A DNA stretch of 64,000 nt from Bacillota bacterium. Lineage in GTDB: Bacteria > Bacillota > Clostridia > Christensenellales > SZUA-584. The stretch spans positions 124,001-188,000 of the forward strand of contig JAEYKW010000006.1 in NCBI GenBank assembly GCA_023408075.1, given 5' to 3'. Shown here piece after piece: positions 33,250 through 40,907 of the stretch. Made by a program: the position numbers and the translations under genes. Under the pieces are notes generated by a model that worked only from the letters and a program-made list of their open reading frames with translations, was not told the origin of the DNA and made no database searches. The stretch's first letter is position 1. Each line of letters opens with the position of its first letter.

Positions 33250-33788
33250 GCCTCTTCCTCCAATTCATGATAAAGCCCGCACAGCCAATCCAGCATTCCC
33301 GCGAGCTGATGAATGCCCATCGACAGCGTTTTCAGCTGAAACCTTGCCACGTCTTCAAACAAGGGCGGATAGACTGCCTTGCCGTACACCTCGTCGGCCT
33401 TGCGATATTCCGCGAGCATCTTCTCAATAAAATCCACCGCCGTTTTCACGGCTTTCCTTCTCTCATCCGGCTTCAGCAGGCCAAGGAAGAACAGCCGTGT
33501 GCTGAGTTCCGCATCGAGCCGGGAAACGCTTTCGTCGTAGGCATCAGCCAGCATCCAGCTCTCAAACACTTTTTTGCCCGCATCGGTGATGCGGTATATG
33601 TTCTTCTTGCGCCCCCCCGCCGTGATTTCGACGGTGGCCCAGCCCTCACTCAGCAGCTTTTTCAAAGTCGCCTGTATGCTGCCAAGGCTCGGCTGATAGA
33701 ACGGTGACACGCGCATCTTGAGCGCTTTTAACATGTCGTACTGCGTAAGTGCACGCAGACACAGGAACCCCAATAATACATAAGCCAT
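33246..33788 (-). CDS. PadR-family transcriptional regulator
   Basis: 180 residues. Winged helix AYVLLGFLCLRALTQYDML, then SLGSIQATLKKLLSEGWATV and RKKNIYRITDAGKK, plus the C-terminal helical dimer domain (Vir_act_alpha_C type). Controls itself and the coupled hydrolase, probably through the palindrome at 33817. Confidence 0.92.
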   Translation of the reverse strand: MAYVLLGFLCLRALTQYDMLKALKMRVSPFYQPSLGSIQATLKKLLSEGWATVEITAGGRKKNIYRITDAGKKVFESWMLADAYDESVSRLDAELSTRLFFLGLLKPDERRKAVKTAVDFIEKMLAEYRKADEVYGKAVYPPLFEDVARFQLKTLSMGIHQLAGMLDWLCGLYHELEEEA

Positions 33789-33816
33789 AATCCAACCCCT
33801 TTCCGCACCATTATAT

Positions 33817-33833
33817 TATACCTATTAGGTATA
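33817..33833. promoter_or_regulatory. Palindromic operator before the PadR gene
   Basis: TATACCTA-T-TAGGTATA is a perfect 8+1+8 palindrome 29 bases upstream of the PadR start and includes the TATA of the likely -10. Confidence 0.7.
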
Positions 33834-33975
33834 TTGCAAGAGAAAAAAATAGTCCGTTTTCGGACATCAACATAGATGGCATAATGCATCGTTTCGTTTT
33901 CTATTTATTTAAACCCTTCCTTTGGGTTCGTGGTTGTGAACAGCTCGGCCTGTGTCCCATCAAGAATATGCTATT

Positions 33976-34020
33976 CCTCATAATCCTCATAATCCTCATA
34001 ATCCTCATAATCCTCATATT
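33976..34020. repeat. Short tandem repeat (CCTCATAAT)x4 plus one variant unit
   Basis: Four perfect 9-base units and a fifth ending TATT run into the last codons of the repressor gene at 34014. The matching place in cassette 1 (about 27683) has only one unit, so the tract expanded after duplication. Confidence 0.85.
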
Positions 34021-34229
34021 TTATCTTTTGTTATTTCGTCTGTCTGTCCCAAAAGATAATCAACGGAAACACCATGAAATTTTGAAAGCTTTATCAGAAT
34101 CTCCGTTGGGATGTCAAGATCACCACGTTCATAGTTGCTGTAAACCCGTTGACTGCAATTTAAAACGGCTGCGATATCCTTTTGCTTTAAATCCTTATCC
34201 TCTCTCAATTCCCTGATGCGTTTGTACAT
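34014..34229 (-). CDS. XRE-family repressor, cassette 3
   Basis: 71 residues, one difference near the end (EITKDKI) from the cassette 1 protein. GAGGTGG precedes the ATG at 34229; an in-frame TTG six bases earlier is less likely. Faces away from the Spo0E-like gene at 34332. Confidence 0.9.
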   Translation of the reverse strand: MYKRIRELREDKDLKQKDIAAVLNCSQRVYSNYERGDLDIPTEILIKLSKFHGVSVDYLLGQTDEITKDKI

Positions 34230-34256
34230 ATTCAACCACCTCGCATTTATTATACA

Positions 34257-34302
34257 TAGCGGAAAATCCGCTATTGATTCTTAGCGCGAAATCCGCTAAA
34301 AT
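34257..34302. promoter_or_regulatory. Cassette 3 divergent promoter and operators
   Basis: TAGCGGA-AAA-TCCGCTA (34257-34273) is identical to operator 1 of cassette 1. The second site, TTAGCG...CGCTAA (34281-34299), keeps its arms but differs in the centre (CGAAATC). Confidence 0.75.
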
Positions 34303-34331
34303 GATTGAAAGGCTATGTGCGTGGAGGTTAC

Positions 34332-34496
34332 ATGAAAACAAATACTCAAAAAACGCTGCAACAGGAACGCGAAAAGCTCGATCAATTAATTGAAGACGCT
34401 CTTATGCGCGGAGCGTCAATAGCGGAGGATAAGGAGATACAAAAGCAAACCCGCTTGGTAGAACGGCTCATGGAACAGGCAGAATTGATAGAATAA
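34332..34496 (+). CDS. Small Spo0E-like protein, cassette 3
   Basis: 54 residues, close to the cassette 1 copy (differences such as RGASIAEDKEIQKQT). GGAGG precedes the ATG. Function as for the copy at 28010: possibly a Spo0A~P phosphatase, not proven. Confidence 0.6.
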   Translation: MKTNTQKTLQQEREKLDQLIEDALMRGASIAEDKEIQKQTRLVERLMEQAELIE

Positions 34497-34575
34497 TAAG
34501 TCCCTCCCAAATCATCCTCGAAAACACAGCAACGCCATGAAATCCCCAAGTCCTTCCTTCAATCATAATCTCCCG

Positions 34576-34604
34576 TTGCCACGCACATAAAAATCAGATA
34601 TACT
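34576..34604 (+). promoter_or_regulatory. Payload promoter of cassette 3
   Basis: TTGCCA, 17 bases, TATACT. Related promoters precede the next three genes, each with a 17-base spacer and TATACT. Confidence 0.65.
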
Positions 34605-34636
34605 GGAACAAATATTGGTATTCAGGAGGGAATCCT

Positions 34637-35257
34637 ATGCGCACAGCAAGCATGGTGATGGGTATCGTTGGCGGTGCCATCGCGCTATTATTCGCCTTAT
34701 TGGTCATTTTCGGCGGTCTCACGTTTATGAATTTCGGCATTTGGGACGGTTCATATAACTATGATTACGATTATGATTATGATTTCGATTCAGATTTTAA
34801 CTTTGACTCGCTTGATAACCTTGATGATATCCGCTTTGACGATCTCGATATCGAATATGAACTGGACAATGACTTCTATAACGACGCAGATGATCTGGGA
34901 CGCGCCATTGCGGGAACCGTATTTTTGGTGTTCGGCATCTGCACAGCCATTGCGGGCGTGCTGGGGCTCGTCGGCGGCCTCATTGTGAAGAAAAAGAACG
35001 TCGCAGCGGGCGTGCTGATGATCATCGCGGCGGTACTGAGCTTTTTCAACATCATTTCGATGGTGCTGTTCGTACTGGGCGGCGTGTTTGCGCTGATGCG
35101 TGACCGCAGCAAGCAACAGCAAGGCTATTTACCCCCGTATCCCATGCCGCCGAATTATCCGTACCCGCCGCAGCCGTACCCGCCGCAGGGATATCCGCAG
35201 CAGTCAAACCCGCCGGAGCAGCCGCCGCAGAATCCGCCGGAGAACCCGCAGCCGTAA
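34637..35257 (+). CDS. DUF4064-like membrane protein with acidic loop and Pro/Tyr-rich tail
   Basis: 206 residues. N-terminal helix MRTASMVMGIVGGAIALLFA, then a 60-residue extracytoplasmic loop of Asp, Tyr, Phe and Asn (YDYDYDYDFDSDFNFDS). Three further helices follow, with GLIVKKKNVAAGVLMIIAAV. The last 40 residues are a cytoplasmic Pro/Gln/Tyr/Asn tail (YPPQPYPPQGYPQQ). Function of the family is unknown. AGGAGG precedes the ATG. First of four tandem paralogues, each with its own promoter and terminator. Confidence 0.8.
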   Translation: MRTASMVMGIVGGAIALLFALLVIFGGLTFMNFGIWDGSYNYDYDYDYDFDSDFNFDSLDNLDDIRFDDLDIEYELDNDFYNDADDLGRAIAGTVFLVFGICTAIAGVLGLVGGLIVKKKNVAAGVLMIIAAVLSFFNIISMVLFVLGGVFALMRDRSKQQQGYLPPYPMPPNYPYPPQPYPPQGYPQQSNPPEQPPQNPPENPQP

Positions 35258-35272
35258 CAAAAGAACGTGCAT

Positions 35273-35304
35273 AAGGACGGTCATCAGTCACACCGTCCTT
35301 TTTC
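35273..35304 (+). terminator. Terminator
   Basis: AAGGACGGT and ACCGTCCTT enclose a 10-base loop and are followed by TTTTC. Nearly the same element follows the next two paralogues. Confidence 0.85.
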
Positions 35305-35330
35305 TTTGCCCATATCCTTGATCGTATATA

Positions 35331-35359
35331 TTGTAATAAATACAATATTCAAGTATACT
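35331..35359 (+). promoter_or_regulatory. Promoter of the second paralogue
   Basis: TTGTAA, 17 bases, TATACT; the region is almost the same as that at 36071. Confidence 0.65.
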
Positions 35360-35393
35360 GTTACCATTATTGGTATTGAAAAGGAGTAGCTTT

Positions 35394-35990
35394 ATGCGCA
35401 AAGCAAGCATGGTATTGGGTATTGTCGGGGGCACCATCGGGCTATTATTCGCCGTGTTGCTCATCTTCGGCGGGCTCGCATATATAAACTTGGCACCGCA
35501 TAATATCACTTTATACCCGCACGACGTCCCAAACTCTTGGGATGTCTTGACTGACAACGATTTTGACGTTTTTGCTTTTGATGGCTTAAATGATTTTTTT
35601 GATGATTTCTATTATGAAACACTCATCACGGACCGCGCCGTGATGGGAACCGTATTTATGGTACTTGGCGTCTGTACAGCCATTGCGGGCGTGCTGGGGC
35701 TCGTCGGCGGCCTCATCGTGAAGAAAAAGAACGTCGCAGCGGGCGTGCTGATGATCATCGCGGCGGTACTGAGCTTTTTCAACATCATTTCGATGGTGCT
35801 GTTCGTACTGGGCGGCGTGTTCGCGCTGATGCGTGACCGCAGTAAGCAACAGCAAGGCTATTTACCCCCGTATCCCATGCCGCCGAATTATCCGTACCCG
35901 CAGCCGCCGTACCCGCCGCAGGGATATCCGCAGCAGTCAAACCCGCCGGAGCAGCCACCCCAGAATCCGCCGGAGAACCCGCAGCCGTAA
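35394..35990 (+). CDS. DUF4064-like membrane protein, second paralogue
   Basis: 198 residues. From residue 90 on it is practically identical to the first paralogue, including the Pro-rich tail, whereas the extracytoplasmic loop is different and aromatic/Asp-rich without the DYDYDY run (FDVFAFDGLNDFFDDFYYET). Such a sharp boundary suggests gene conversion between neighbours. AAGGAG lies before the ATG at 35394. Confidence 0.8.
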   Translation: MRKASMVLGIVGGTIGLLFAVLLIFGGLAYINLAPHNITLYPHDVPNSWDVLTDNDFDVFAFDGLNDFFDDFYYETLITDRAVMGTVFMVLGVCTAIAGVLGLVGGLIVKKKNVAAGVLMIIAAVLSFFNIISMVLFVLGGVFALMRDRSKQQQGYLPPYPMPPNYPYPQPPYPPQGYPQQSNPPEQPPQNPPENPQP

Positions 35991-36005
35991 CAAAAGAACG
36001 TGCAT

Positions 36006-36037
36006 AAGGACGGTCATCAATCACACCGTCCTTTTTC
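36006..36037 (+). terminator. Terminator
   Basis: AAGGACGGT (36006-36014) and ACCGTCCTT (36025-36033) then TTTC; a copy of the one at 35273. Confidence 0.85.
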
Positions 36038-36070
36038 TTTGCCCGGCATCAACATCCTTGATTGTATATG

Positions 36071-36099
36071 TTGTCATAAATACAATATTCAAGTATACT
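36071..36099 (+). promoter_or_regulatory. Promoter of the third paralogue
   Basis: TTGTCA, 17 bases, TATACT. Confidence 0.65.
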
Positions 36100-36133
36100 G
36101 TTGTCATCATTGGTATCGAGAAGGAGTAGCTTT

Positions 36134-36559
36134 ATGCGCAAAGCAAGCATGGTATTGGGGATCATCGGCGGCGTCTTGACATTGGCTCTATCCGCGCTGT
36201 TCATTGCCTACAACATATATTTAATGACCATTTGGAGTGATGATGAAACAGCAATGAAGGGGGCCGCTTATGCCGCCGCCTTCATTGATATATTGATGCC
36301 GGATTTTCTCACTGCCGTTGCGGGAATTCTGGGTCTGATTGGTGCCCTCATTGTGAAGAAAAAGCACGCTGTTTCAGGCGCGCTGATGATTATCGGCGCT
36401 GTATTGTGCATCATATCCATGCTTATGGCGTTCAGCTTTTTCTATAGCATAGCCATAGCTTTGTTCGTCATCGCCGCCGTGTTCGCGCTGAAACCCGAAC
36501 GCACGGCTCAAGCGCCGCCGCCCCCGCCGCATATTCCGTTAGATCAGCTGCAACCGTAA
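36134..36559 (+). CDS. DUF4064-like membrane protein, third paralogue
   Basis: 141 residues. Keeps MRKASMVLGIIGG and LIGALIVKKKHAVSGALMII but has a short loop and only a brief Pro-rich end (APPPPPHIPLDQLQP). Four membrane helices. AAGGAG precedes the ATG at 36134. Confidence 0.78.
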   Translation: MRKASMVLGIIGGVLTLALSALFIAYNIYLMTIWSDDETAMKGAAYAAAFIDILMPDFLTAVAGILGLIGALIVKKKHAVSGALMIIGAVLCIISMLMAFSFFYSIAIALFVIAAVFALKPERTAQAPPPPPHIPLDQLQP

Positions 36560-36576
36560 CGGCAAATTGAAAGCAA

Positions 36577-36609
36577 TGAAGGACGGTCAATACAATACCG
36601 TCCTTTTTC
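36577..36609 (+). terminator. Terminator
   Basis: GAAGGACGGT and ACCGTCCTTTTTC, third copy of the element. Confidence 0.85.
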
Positions 36610-36640
36610 ATTGCCCAATCCTCAATGTAAAGAAATGCTG

Positions 36641-36669
36641 TTGTTATACTCACAGAATTCATGTATACT
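36641..36669 (+). promoter_or_regulatory. Promoter of the fourth paralogue
   Basis: TTGTTA, 17 bases, TATACT, followed by ACAAATATTG as in the cassette promoters. Confidence 0.6.
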
Positions 36670-36752
36670 GATACAAATATTGTCACCGAAAATATGTCGT
36701 TAAGCAATTTATGTTTATGATAAAATTCAAGTAATCTAGGGAGATTCTGGTT

Positions 36753-37157
36753 ATGCAGAAAGCTGTCAGGAATCTGGGCATCACCGCTGCCGTGCTCACG
36801 CTCGCGTTATGCGCTGCGTTCATTGCATCCGGCATCCGTCTGTCCGCCACCATCGGTATTGATACATTGATGCCGGGCATTATCACTGCCGCTGCGGGCA
36901 TTGCGGGGCTCATCGGCGCTGTCATCGCGACGAAAAAGCTTCTTGCTGCAGGCGTGCTGATGATAATCGCTGTGGTATTGTGCATCGTCAGTATCGTTGT
37001 TTCGTTCAGCCCGTTCTACATCGTTTCAATCATGTTGTTCCTGCTGAGCGGCTTCTTCGCGTTAATGGGCGTATTTTTTACAAATTCGCCGCTGTATAAA
37101 AAGCTCACTTCCCCGATACAGCAAAAGCCGAGGCCGCCGGAACAGCTGAAACTGTAA
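36753..37157 (+). CDS. DUF4064-like membrane protein, fourth paralogue
   Basis: 134 residues, four membrane helices, the most diverged of the array (MQKAVRNLGITAAVLTLALC; AGLIGAVIATKKLLAAGVLM). Ends with a short KPRPPEQLKL tail. A hairpin AAAGGGACGG/CCGTCCCTTT follows at 37171-37199. Confidence 0.72.
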   Translation: MQKAVRNLGITAAVLTLALCAAFIASGIRLSATIGIDTLMPGIITAAAGIAGLIGAVIATKKLLAAGVLMIIAVVLCIVSIVVSFSPFYIVSIMLFLLSGFFALMGVFFTNSPLYKKLTSPIQQKPRPPEQLKL

Positions 37158-37170
37158 ACACAAGACAGAC

Positions 37171-37199
37171 AAAGGGACGGCATTGCTTTCCGTCCCTTT
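37171..37199 (+). terminator. Hairpin terminator after the array
   Basis: Perfect 10-base stem AAAGGGACGG/CCGTCCCTTT; the T run is short (TTTATAA), so strength is uncertain. Confidence 0.6.
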
Positions 37200-37211
37200 A
37201 TAATGTATTTT

Positions 37212-37610
37212 CTAATTACGACAAGCTTCGTTAAATGTAAATGGCATTAGAAAAAATTCATCATTAAACCCATATTCAATGTACCTAACTTTCAAATCGT
37301 AACACATACCCTTAATTAAACGGATTAAGTCTTCATTGCGCTTAGAATCTTTATACTGCTTCAATAAGCCCATAACTTTTTTTGAGTTATTAAAAACAAC
37401 TACTATCTGATTAATAGAGGTTATGATATCGTTGGTTTCACCCTTATATTGGGGCGTTAGTTGAAATGCATAACCCACAACTTTTTTAAGAAGGTCTAAC
37501 TTTATGTTTTTAATCTGCTGCTTTTGATAATATCGATTTGATATTATTACTCCTGTTAAACCGGATAATAAAGCAGCAACTACCGCTACTATAATTGAAT
37601 CTACAGTCAT
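37212..37610 (-). CDS. AT-rich single-span membrane protein (DUF6680-like)
   Basis: 132 residues. One membrane helix at the N-terminus (IIVAVVAALLSGLTGVII) and a cytoplasmic helical part with INQIVVVFNNSKKVMGLLKQ, which recalls DUF6680 proteins. Function unknown. GGGGAATAATT precedes the ATG. Low G+C compared with clpB next to it; built like the gene at 7636. Confidence 0.6.
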   Translation of the reverse strand: MTVDSIIVAVVAALLSGLTGVIISNRYYQKQQIKNIKLDLLKKVVGYAFQLTPQYKGETNDIITSINQIVVVFNNSKKVMGLLKQYKDSKRNEDLIRLIKGMCYDLKVRYIEYGFNDEFFLMPFTFNEACRN

Positions 37611-37790
37611 AATTATTCCCCTGTATATGGTTTAATTACTTGAATATATGTTATTTAATCATGCTGTCCCATTATAGTAAAGTACATTTCATTAATCATA
37701 TAATAAAACTGTTATATTTCAAAAGGACCTTATAGCGGTGTACGGGGAATTTGCCCCCGTACACCATCAGTGCAAACATGCCTCATTCAT

Positions 37791-40379
37791 TTATTCTGAG
37801 ATTATCCTCAATTCCCCGTTTTCGGCATCCACCTTCACGAGTCCGCCGTCAATCAGCGAGCCGGACACGATCATGCGCCCCACCTGCGTCTCCACCACCT
37901 TTTGCAGATACCGCTTCACGGGCCGCGCGCCGTACACCGGCCTGTACGATTTATCAACGATCAGCCTTTTCGCCGCGTCCGTCACGCCGAGCTTGATGTT
38001 GCGCTCGTTAAGCCGCTTTTGTATCGCCGCCACCGCAAGGTCGATAATACGGATGACGTCCTCCTGTTTCAGCGGCCTGAACATCACGATGTCGTCCACT
38101 CGGTTTAAAAACTCGGGGCGGAAATGCCGCGACAAATCCCCCATCACCTGCATGCGCGCATCTTCGGAAAGGGTGCCCTCCGCGTCGATGCCCGAAAGCA
38201 GATACTCGCTGCCGATGTTGCTCGTCATAATCACGACCGTATTCTTAAAATCCACCGTGCGCCCCTGGCTGTCGGTCAGCCGACCGTCGTCGAGCAGCTG
38301 CAGCAGCACGTTGAATACGTCGTGATGCGCCTTCTCAATCTCATCAAACAGTATCACGCAGTACGGCTTGCGGCGCACGGCTTCGGTCAGCTGTCCGCCT
38401 TCGTCATACCCCACGTACCCCGGAGGCGCGCCGATCAGCCTTGCGACCGAATGCTTCTCCATGTACTCGGACATGTCGATGCGCACCATGTTCTCTTCGC
38501 TGTCGAACAGCGCCTCGGATATTGCCCGCGCAAGCTCCGTTTTGCCGACGCCTGTCGGCCCCAAGAATATGAACGAACCGATGGGGCGCTTCGGGTCCTT
38601 AAGGCCGCTGCGCGCGCGGATCACCGCTTCACTGACCGCCGCGACCGCTTCCTCCTGCCCCACCACGCGCTTGTGCAGTATGTCCTCCAGGTGCAGCAGC
38701 TTGTCGCGCTCCTGCTCCACGAGCCGCGAAACGGGGATACCCGTCCAGCGCGAAACGATCTCGGCAATCTCCTCGTCGGTCACCTCTTCTTTTAAAAGCT
38801 CGTGGCCGCTCTTCCGGTTTTTCGCCTTCTCGTCCTCCAGCGCCCGTTGCAGCCCCGGCAATTCGCCGTATTCGAGCTTCGCTGCCTGCTCCAAGTCATA
38901 GGCGCGCTTTGCGTCGTCAATCTTCCTGCGCACATCCTCAATGGCTTGCTTCAGTTCTTTCTCGCGCTGGAGCTTCACCTTCTCAAGCTCCCACTGCGCT
39001 TTTAACTTATCGGTTTGCTCTTTAAGCGTCCCGAGCTCCTTCTCAAGCGCCGCAAGCCGTGCCTTGCTGCCCGCGTCATCCTCTTTTTTCAGCGCCTGCC
39101 GCTCGATCTCCAGCTGCATCACGCGCCGCGAAATCTCATCGAGCTCGGTCGGCATGCTGTCAATCTCGGTGCGTATCATCGCCGCCGCCTCATCCATCAG
39201 ATCTATCGCCTTGTCGGGCAGAAACCTGTCGCTTATATAGCGGTCGGAAAGCACCGCGCACGCGATCAGGGCGCCGTCCGTAATCCTCACGCCATGGTGA
39301 ATCTCAAAGCGCTCTTTGAGCCCGCGCAGTATCGAAATCGTATCCTCCACCGAGGGCGGCTCCACGAGTATCGGCTGAAACCGGCGTTCAAGCGCCGCGT
39401 CCTTTTCGATGTACTGGCGGTATTCGTCGAGTGTCGTCGCGCCGATGCAGTGCAGCTCGCCGCGCGCGAGCATCGGCTTTAATATGTTGCCCGCGTCCAT
39501 CGCACCCTCGGCCTTGCCCGCGCCCACAATGTTATGCAGCTCGTCGATGAACAGTATGATACGCCCGTCGCTTTTATTCACGTCGTTGAGCACGGCTTTG
39601 AGCCGCTCCTCAAACTCGCCGCGGTACTTTGCGCCCGCTATCAGCGCGCCGAGGTCGAGTGCGAATATTGTTTTGTCCTTGAGGCCCTCGGGCACATCCC
39701 CCGCGATGATGCGCTGGGCCAATCCTTCCACCACCGCCGTTTTGCCGACGCCCGGCTCACCGATGAGCACCGGGTTGTTCTTCGTGCGCCGCGAGAGTAT
39801 GCGTATCGCGCGCCGTATCTCGCTGTCGCGCCCGATCACGGGATCAATCTTGCCCTGCTTCGCAAGCTCCACGAGGTCGCGCCCGAACCGTTTTAATGAA
39901 TCGTATGTTTCCTCGGGGTTCTGCGAGGTGATGCGCTGGTTGCTGCGCACCTTGGAGAGCGCGGCCATAAACGCGTCGAGCGTGATGCCGAAACGCTTGA
40001 AAATGGCTGTGGACGGCGTATTGCGCTCCTTTAAGAGCGCGATGTACAAATGCTCCACACCCGTGTATTCATCCTTGAAGCGCTTGGCCTCATCCTGCGC
40101 GTGCACAATCAGTTCGCTGAACCGCCGCGACGCGTAGACGTTGGCCGAAGCGCCCTGTACCTTGGGGAGCTTCGCCAGCTCCGCCTCGAGCGCCAATGTA
40201 TACTGCGCCGTGTCCACGCCCATGTATCCGAGCAGCTTCGGTATCAGCCCATCCTGCTGCGAAACAAGCGCAAGATGCAGGTGCTCGCCGTCAACCTGCT
40301 GCTGCCCCATTCTTATTGTGATCTCCTGCGCGGCCTGCACCGCGCCCTGAGCTTTTTCCGTTAATCTGTCGAGTTCCAT
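37791..40379 (-). CDS. clpB: ATP-dependent disaggregase ClpB
   Basis: Hsp100 chaperone that pulls proteins out of aggregates together with DnaK/DnaJ. 862 residues. N-domain with two repeats (GEHLHLALVSQQDG; GVEHLYIALL). AAA-1 has GEPGVGKT and LFIDELHNIVGAG. A long coiled-coil middle domain (about 400-530) follows. AAA-2 has GPTGVGKT and VILFDEIEKAH. GAGGAGGAATG-type site precedes the ATG. A cbpA-type J-protein gene lies upstream on the same strand, separated by 530 bases of repeats; no CIRCE or CtsR box is visible directly before clpB. Confidence 0.97.
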   Translation of the reverse strand: MELDRLTEKAQGAVQAAQEITIRMGQQQVDGEHLHLALVSQQDGLIPKLLGYMGVDTAQYTLALEAELAKLPKVQGASANVYASRRFSELIVHAQDEAKRFKDEYTGVEHLYIALLKERNTPSTAIFKRFGITLDAFMAALSKVRSNQRITSQNPEETYDSLKRFGRDLVELAKQGKIDPVIGRDSEIRRAIRILSRRTKNNPVLIGEPGVGKTAVVEGLAQRIIAGDVPEGLKDKTIFALDLGALIAGAKYRGEFEERLKAVLNDVNKSDGRIILFIDELHNIVGAGKAEGAMDAGNILKPMLARGELHCIGATTLDEYRQYIEKDAALERRFQPILVEPPSVEDTISILRGLKERFEIHHGVRITDGALIACAVLSDRYISDRFLPDKAIDLMDEAAAMIRTEIDSMPTELDEISRRVMQLEIERQALKKEDDAGSKARLAALEKELGTLKEQTDKLKAQWELEKVKLQREKELKQAIEDVRRKIDDAKRAYDLEQAAKLEYGELPGLQRALEDEKAKNRKSGHELLKEEVTDEEIAEIVSRWTGIPVSRLVEQERDKLLHLEDILHKRVVGQEEAVAAVSEAVIRARSGLKDPKRPIGSFIFLGPTGVGKTELARAISEALFDSEENMVRIDMSEYMEKHSVARLIGAPPGYVGYDEGGQLTEAVRRKPYCVILFDEIEKAHHDVFNVLLQLLDDGRLTDSQGRTVDFKNTVVIMTSNIGSEYLLSGIDAEGTLSEDARMQVMGDLSRHFRPEFLNRVDDIVMFRPLKQEDVIRIIDLAVAAIQKRLNERNIKLGVTDAAKRLIVDKSYRPVYGARPVKRYLQKVVETQVGRMIVSGSLIDGGLVKVDAENGELRIISE

Positions 40380-40424
40380 ATGTCATTCCTCCTCTATCAA
40401 AGATTTAAAACTATCACAAATCAA

Positions 40425-40902
40425 TCCTCAGTCAGCTTTCGCTGACAGCTCCTTTCCAAAGGAGCCTTTTTGCTACTTCGTTGCACCCTTGGCTCATGCA
40501 TATCGCCGTAGGGGCGTTCATTGAACGCCCGTATTGTTTTTCTGTCACGCAGGCGATCACTGATCGCCCCTACTCAACTGATGAATTTGGCCCCCTCTGA
40601 CGAGGGGGCTGTCACCGATAGGTGACTGGGGGAGAGAAAATGGCTTAAATCGCTTATTCACTCCCTCCGGCACTTCGTGACACATATGAGAGATACCGCT
40701 TAAAGCTCCCTCCGAGAGGGAGCTGTCGCCGTCAGGCGACTGAGGGAGTTCAGCCTTTGACGCTATTTTTCTTTCCCGGGCGATCACTGATCGCCTCCAC
40801 GAGAAAGCCTCATTCTCAATGTCCGGTAGGGGCGGGTTTCAAGGGTCTGCCCCCTAGGGTATGCCCGCCCGCTGTCGCCATCAGGCGACTGAGGAAGTTT
40901 TC
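40425..40902. repeat. Cluster of dispersed palindromic repeats between clpB and the J-protein gene
   Basis: The gap is packed with two repeat families. Family A: AGCTGTCGCC-GTCA-GGCGACTGAGG and variants such as GGGCTGTCACCGATAGGTGACT (near 40440, 40600-40634, 40705-40750, 40871-40899). Family B: GTAGGGGCG...CGCCC (40509-40535, 40549-40572, 40779-40800, 40826 on). No gene is visible. Confidence 0.75.
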
Positions 40903-40907
40903 AGTTC

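Noticed and set aside
33976..34020. Short regular repeats as a CRISPR array
   Set aside because: Units are 9 bases, directly adjacent, without spacers, and no cas genes are present.
34741..34830. Asp/Tyr repeat of the membrane protein as a misread low-complexity tract
   Set aside because: The frame is maintained into conserved helices and the paralogue also has an acidic aromatic loop, so it is coding.
40425..40902. Small genes within the repeat-filled gap after the J-protein gene
   Set aside because: All open frames there are made of the palindromic repeats themselves.
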